A stretch of DNA of 8,873 nt from CAYRGG01 sp964423745 (GTDB lineage: Bacteria > Pseudomonadota > Gammaproteobacteria > Competibacterales > Competibacteraceae). Position numbers and translations under genes: made by a program. Shown here one piece after another: positions 6,175 through 8,873 of the stretch. The notes under the pieces are model-generated. The model searched no databases, was not told the DNA's origin, and saw only the letters and a list, made by a program, of their open reading frames with translations. The stretch is taken from assembly GCA_964423745.1 (NCBI GenBank), contig CAYRGG010000107.1:1-8873 (forward strand). The letters run 5' to 3'. Position 1 is the first letter of the stretch. Each line of letters begins with the position of its first letter.

Positions 6175-7131
6175 ATGCCACTACCCCCTAGCTCACTGAT
6201 ACACTGTGTTGAACGCCATAGCCAAGCAGCGCTACCGGCTGGTGTGATACATCTTCAGCAGATACTCTGTGAACGTTTTGGTGACGCCGTATTAGCGGTA
6301 CTCTTTTACGGATCCTGTCTGCGTCACGGGGACCCTTGGGATGGTCTCGTGGATCTCTATGTGGTAGTGGACGATTATCAGCATGCTTACTCTAGTCAGT
6401 TGTTACGGGTACTCAATAAGAAACTCCCTCCCAACGTCTTCTATTTGGAAGCACCCTTTCAGGGGCGCACCCTACGGGCCAAATACGCGGTGTTGTCGTT
6501 GCAAGATTTGCAGCGTGGCACCTCCATGCAGTGGTTTCATCCCTACCTGTGGGGGCGTTTTGCTCAACCCACCGCCTTAATCTATGCCCGTAACGACACC
6601 GTTGCCAGACAAGTTTTTACCGATTTGGCGCAAGCCGTGGTTACACTGTTGACTCGCGCCCTGCCCTGTCTGCCACCCTCCTTTAGTGCCGTTGAACTCT
6701 GGCAGACCGCTCTCGCCCTGAGTTACACCGCTGAGTTACGGGCAGAACCGCCAGATCGGGCGGCGCAATTGGTAGCGTCCTACAGGGATTACTACACACA
6801 GGTTACTCAGGCTGCCTTGGAGGCAATACCGTATCCCATCCACCCACATGCTCACGCTAACCCGGCTCGCTATCGAAGCGCTATAGCGCCCCGGGTGCGC
6901 CGCTCTAGCCAACGGGCTTGGCAACTACGCCGGCTCCAAGGCAAAGGGCTTTCGTTGCTACGTCTGATAAAATCCCTACTGACTTTTCAAGGCGGGGTAG
7001 ATTATATCGTCTGGAAGCTGGAGCGTCATTCGGGGACCACCATCAAGGTAACACCGAAGATTAGACGCTACCCCTTGCTATTCGGATGGGGGTTGCTGTG
7101 GCAACTATACCGGCGGCGTATTTTCCGTTAA
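6175..7131 (+). CDS. Tam41/Mmp37-like nucleotidyltransferase (possible CDP-diacylglycerol synthase)
   Basis: The 318-aa protein has a nucleotidyltransferase-type GS motif (FYGSCLR, G46-S47) followed by D56-G-L-V-D60-L-Y. It then shows RAKYAVLSLQDLQRG (101-115), W120 and YLWGRFAQPTALIY (124-137). These match in order the Tam41 family pattern of a Gly-Ser loop, an Asp-containing strand, KYGV, Trp and LY-GRL-KP. Tam41 is the mitochondrial CTP:phosphatidate cytidylyltransferase that makes CDP-diacylglycerol for cardiolipin. No transmembrane helices are evident, unlike CdsA, which is a multi-pass membrane protein; the basic, amphipathic C-terminus could contact membrane. An upstream in-frame ATG at 6091 would overlap the kinase gene by 77 bases. 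The ATG at 6175, seven bases past its stop, is preferred, though it lacks a Shine-Dalgarno and may rely on translational coupling. The 3' end overlaps the convergent hydroxylase gene by 27 bp. Family assignment is by motif; the activity is inferred. Confidence 0.7.
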   Translation: MPLPPSSLIHCVERHSQAALPAGVIHLQQILCERFGDAVLAVLFYGSCLRHGDPWDGLVDLYVVVDDYQHAYSSQLLRVLNKKLPPNVFYLEAPFQGRTLRAKYAVLSLQDLQRGTSMQWFHPYLWGRFAQPTALIYARNDTVARQVFTDLAQAVVTLLTRALPCLPPSFSAVELWQTALALSYTAELRAEPPDRAAQLVASYRDYYTQVTQAALEAIPYPIHPHAHANPARYRSAIAPRVRRSSQRAWQLRRLQGKGLSLLRLIKSLLTFQGGVDYIVWKLERHSGTTIKVTPKIRRYPLLFGWGLLWQLYRRRIFR

Positions 7132-7926
7132 ACGTTTATCAGCTTCATCATGATAATTAAAGGTTTCTGCGCGTTGCATGGCGGTTTCAAAACGATCTTC
7201 CCAATGTACGAGATTGTGTCGGGCATCTTTCACATAAGCGGTCCACTGGATGATGTTTAGGAGACTCTTATTCATTAAACGGCCCAGTGGTTTAAGGGGT
7301 CTATCGATATCTATAAATAGCACCACCCGTTCTTCGTCGGTGTTATTCCACACCTCATGTTCATAGGTATCGTCAAATACTAAGCATTTACCTTGCTGCC
7401 ATTGCAGGCGTTGATCATCCACGCGAATCACACAGTGCTCCCGTTGCCGGGGCACCGTCAATGCCAGATGACAACGCAGCAATCCTTTGCTTACACCCCG
7501 ATGGGGCGGAATGTGATAACCTGGCGCTAGAATGGAAAACCAGGCGTTGCGTAAACCGGAGATGGCCTCCAACACACGCACAGTCTCGGGACAATAACGA
7601 CAATTACGCGCTGCTTGTCGGCCAAATCCGTAGAGCACAAAGGTTTTCCAATTATCACCTTTTGCAATGCGTTGCTGGTCGGGAGAGAGCTGCTGAAAAG
7701 ACGGCACATGCTCGCGAGCTTTAAGAATGGTCTCTAGCTCTGCTCGAATAGGTTTCCAGTTCGCTTCCAAGGTATCCACCCAGGTAAACTGCTGGGCATC
7801 AAACACAGGCAAATCGCCAATCAACGATTGCCGAGCGATAAAACGATCTAAGGCTTGGAGGGTATACCTACCGTATTTTTTGACATAACGACGCCGCAGT
7901 TGCGATAAACATTGAACAAAACGCAT
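7105..7926 (-). CDS. Aspartyl/asparaginyl beta-hydroxylase-family dioxygenase (LpxO-like)
   Basis: Fe(II)/2-oxoglutarate-dependent oxygenase of the aspartyl/asparaginyl beta-hydroxylase fold, the family that includes LpxO, which 2-hydroxylates a lipid A acyl chain. The cupin-like core carries ILAPGYHIPPHRG with iron-ligand candidate H143 and GKCLVFDDTYEHEVWN with H191; R201, ten residues on, is the expected 2-oxoglutarate-binding arginine, and LLRCHLAL (151-158) lies between (numbered with the GTG start, 274 aa). Length is near that of LpxO (about 300 aa). I see no clear transmembrane helix, although the N-terminus is strongly basic. Two adjacent starts exist, GTG 7929 and ATG 7926; AAGG at 7934-7937 suits the ATG better. 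It is divergent from the ELM1-like gene and its 3' end overlaps the Tam41-like gene. The substrate could be lipid or protein; lipid is favoured only by the neighbours. Confidence 0.85.
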   Translation of the reverse strand: MRFVQCLSQLRRRYVKKYGRYTLQALDRFIARQSLIGDLPVFDAQQFTWVDTLEANWKPIRAELETILKAREHVPSFQQLSPDQQRIAKGDNWKTFVLYGFGRQAARNCRYCPETVRVLEAISGLRNAWFSILAPGYHIPPHRGVSKGLLRCHLALTVPRQREHCVIRVDDQRLQWQQGKCLVFDDTYEHEVWNNTDEERVVLFIDIDRPLKPLGRLMNKSLLNIIQWTAYVKDARHNLVHWEDRFETAMQRAETFNYHDEADKRLTENTPPV

Positions 7927-8005
7927 CACTCTACCTTGTAGCTAAAAATTCACTTATTGTCGTTAATGGATTTCAGTTATAGGGCCTTTATAAAATAACA
8001 CCTGC
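7927..8005. promoter_or_regulatory. Divergent promoter region between hydroxylase and ELM1-like genes
   Basis: This 79-base gap must hold the promoters of both divergent genes. It contains an inverted repeat TTATA-N7-TATAA (7977-7981 and 7989-7993) with GGCC near its centre. TATAAA (7989-7994) reads as a -10 toward the ELM1-like gene, and CTATAA (7982-7977) as a -10 toward the hydroxylase. I find no good -35 partner for either. The dyad could be a shared operator or simply two back-to-back AT-rich -10 elements. Confidence 0.3.
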
Positions 8006-8873
8006 ATGTTATCAACACCCTCTGAAAATCGAGCTAAAACACCTCGAGTCTGGCTTTTGATGGGTTACCGAGCGGGTGAAAGCGGACAACTCATGGCATT
8101 GGCGGAGGCGTTGGGTTGGCCTTATGAAATCAAGCGACTGGTTTATCGAAAAAAGGGATTTTTAATCGATTTACCGCGCCTTGTCAGTTTAAGTGGCATC
8201 CATATCCAACGATCCAGTCCATTGCGACCACCTTGGCCAGATTTAGTCATCTCTGCAGGGCTGCGCAATGAACCGGTCGCCCGCTGGATTCGTCGTCAGG
8301 CGGGGGGGCAGGTGCGCTTGGTACATATCGGCCGTCCCTGGGCGGCGCTGCAGCACTTCGATCTCATCATCACCACCCCCCAATACCGCCTGCCCCAGCG
8401 GGCCAATGTGCTGCATAACCACACCACCTTGCACCGAGTAACTCCACAACGGTTAGCTAGCGCAGCTCAGACCTGGACAGAACGCTTGGGTCACTTACCC
8501 CGCCCCTATATCGCGCTGCTGGTGGGTGGCCACAGTGGCCCCTACACCCTGGACGCCCCCACCGCCACGCGCCTTGCCCAGCAGGTCAGCACCCTGGCTC
8601 GCCAGCAGGGCGCTACCCTGCTGGTCACCACCAGCGCCCGCACCCCACCGGCGGCCACGGACGCTCTAGTCGCTGGGTTAAGCGCCCCGGCCTATGTGTA
8701 CCGCTGGTCGCCGGACACGGACACGAATCCTTACTACGGCTTTTTGGCCCTGGCTGAGGCCTTTGTCGTCACCGGCGAGAGTGTTTCTATGCTCACCGAA
8801 GCTTGCGCCACCCAAAAACCCGTCTATATCTTCCCCTTTGGCTATGGTCGGTGGGCGATGGGATCAATAGAAA
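8006..8873 (+). CDS. ELM1-family GT-B-like protein, 3' end beyond window
   Basis: An open frame from ATG 8006 runs off the right edge (289 codons seen), so the C-terminus is missing. The N-terminus RVWLLMGYRAGESGQLMALA (14-33) and GWPYEIKRL match the start of bacterial ELM1-family (mitochondrial fission ELM1-like) proteins. Further blocks are PDLVISAG (78-85), VHIGRPWA (106-113), LLVGGHSGPYTLD (171-183), TTSARTPP (208-215) and TGESVSMLTEACATQKPVYIF (256-276). The Glu-Ser-x-Ser-Met-x-x-Glu-Ala run resembles the donor-side motif of GT-B glycosyltransferases such as LpxB and MurG. Bacterial members have no firmly established reaction that I know of; a role in envelope glycoconjugates is inference. 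A TAA at 7991 in frame excludes a longer N-terminus, and no Shine-Dalgarno is obvious. The frame stays open across a seven-G run near 8302-8308. The second half looks richer in GC than the neighbouring genes. Confidence 0.85.
   Translation, partial: MLSTPSENRAKTPRVWLLMGYRAGESGQLMALAEALGWPYEIKRLVYRKKGFLIDLPRLVSLSGIHIQRSSPLRPPWPDLVISAGLRNEPVARWIRRQAGGQVRLVHIGRPWAALQHFDLIITTPQYRLPQRANVLHNHTTLHRVTPQRLASAAQTWTERLGHLPRPYIALLVGGHSGPYTLDAPTATRLAQQVSTLARQQGATLLVTTSARTPPAATDALVAGLSAPAYVYRWSPDTDTNPYYGFLALAEAFVVTGESVSMLTEACATQKPVYIFPFGYGRWAMGSIE

Noticed and set aside
8243..8449. A 68-codon minus-strand ORF within the ELM1-like gene
   Set aside because: It is antisense to a well-supported coding region with no recognisable domain, a typical shadow of GC-rich codons.
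8236..8660. GC-rich stretch of the ELM1-like gene as horizontally acquired DNA
   Set aside because: The composition change lies inside one continuous family-like ORF with no repeats, integrase or junction, so codon choice is a sufficient explanation.

Overview
The window reads as chromosomal DNA from a gammaproteobacterium-like Gram-negative bacterium. The grounds are a short [2Fe-2S]-type dihydroxy-acid dehydratase, a clade-2 catalase, an LpxO-like hydroxylase and an ELM1-family protein. This is inference from protein character; no rRNA or other phylogenetic marker is present. Coding density is very high. I see no mobile element, CRISPR array, tRNA or rRNA.

Left part (1-3906): a complete ilvD (+), for branched-chain amino acid biosynthesis, faces a complete large-subunit catalase gene, katE (-). 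A hairpin between them has its U-tract only on the katE side. Between katE and the next gene (about 3907-4119) lies a short stretch that looks intergenic. On the minus strand it encodes, in three successive frames, what looks like the C-terminal third of an OsmC-type peroxide reductase, including its Cys-Pro-Val-Ser motif. It stops 21 bp before katE, so a peroxide-defence gene probably once sat upstream of the catalase and has decayed.

Middle part (4120-7131): a calcineurin-like metallophosphoesterase (-) sits head to head with a two-gene unit (+). That unit holds a lipid-kinase-family (diacylglycerol kinase type) gene and, 7 bp later, a Tam41/Mmp37-like nucleotidyltransferase. In sequence these two fit consecutive steps: diacylglycerol to phosphatidic acid, then to CDP-diacylglycerol.

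Right part (7105-8873): an aspartyl/asparaginyl beta-hydroxylase-fold Fe(II)/2-oxoglutarate dioxygenase (-) overlaps the 3' end of the Tam41-like gene by 27 bp. It is divergent from an ELM1-family GT-B-like gene (+) that runs off the right edge. The LpxO-like hydroxylase, the ELM1-like protein, the lipid kinase and the cytidylyltransferase-like enzyme together suggest a membrane- or envelope-lipid neighbourhood. That functional link is inferred from gene order and family membership only.
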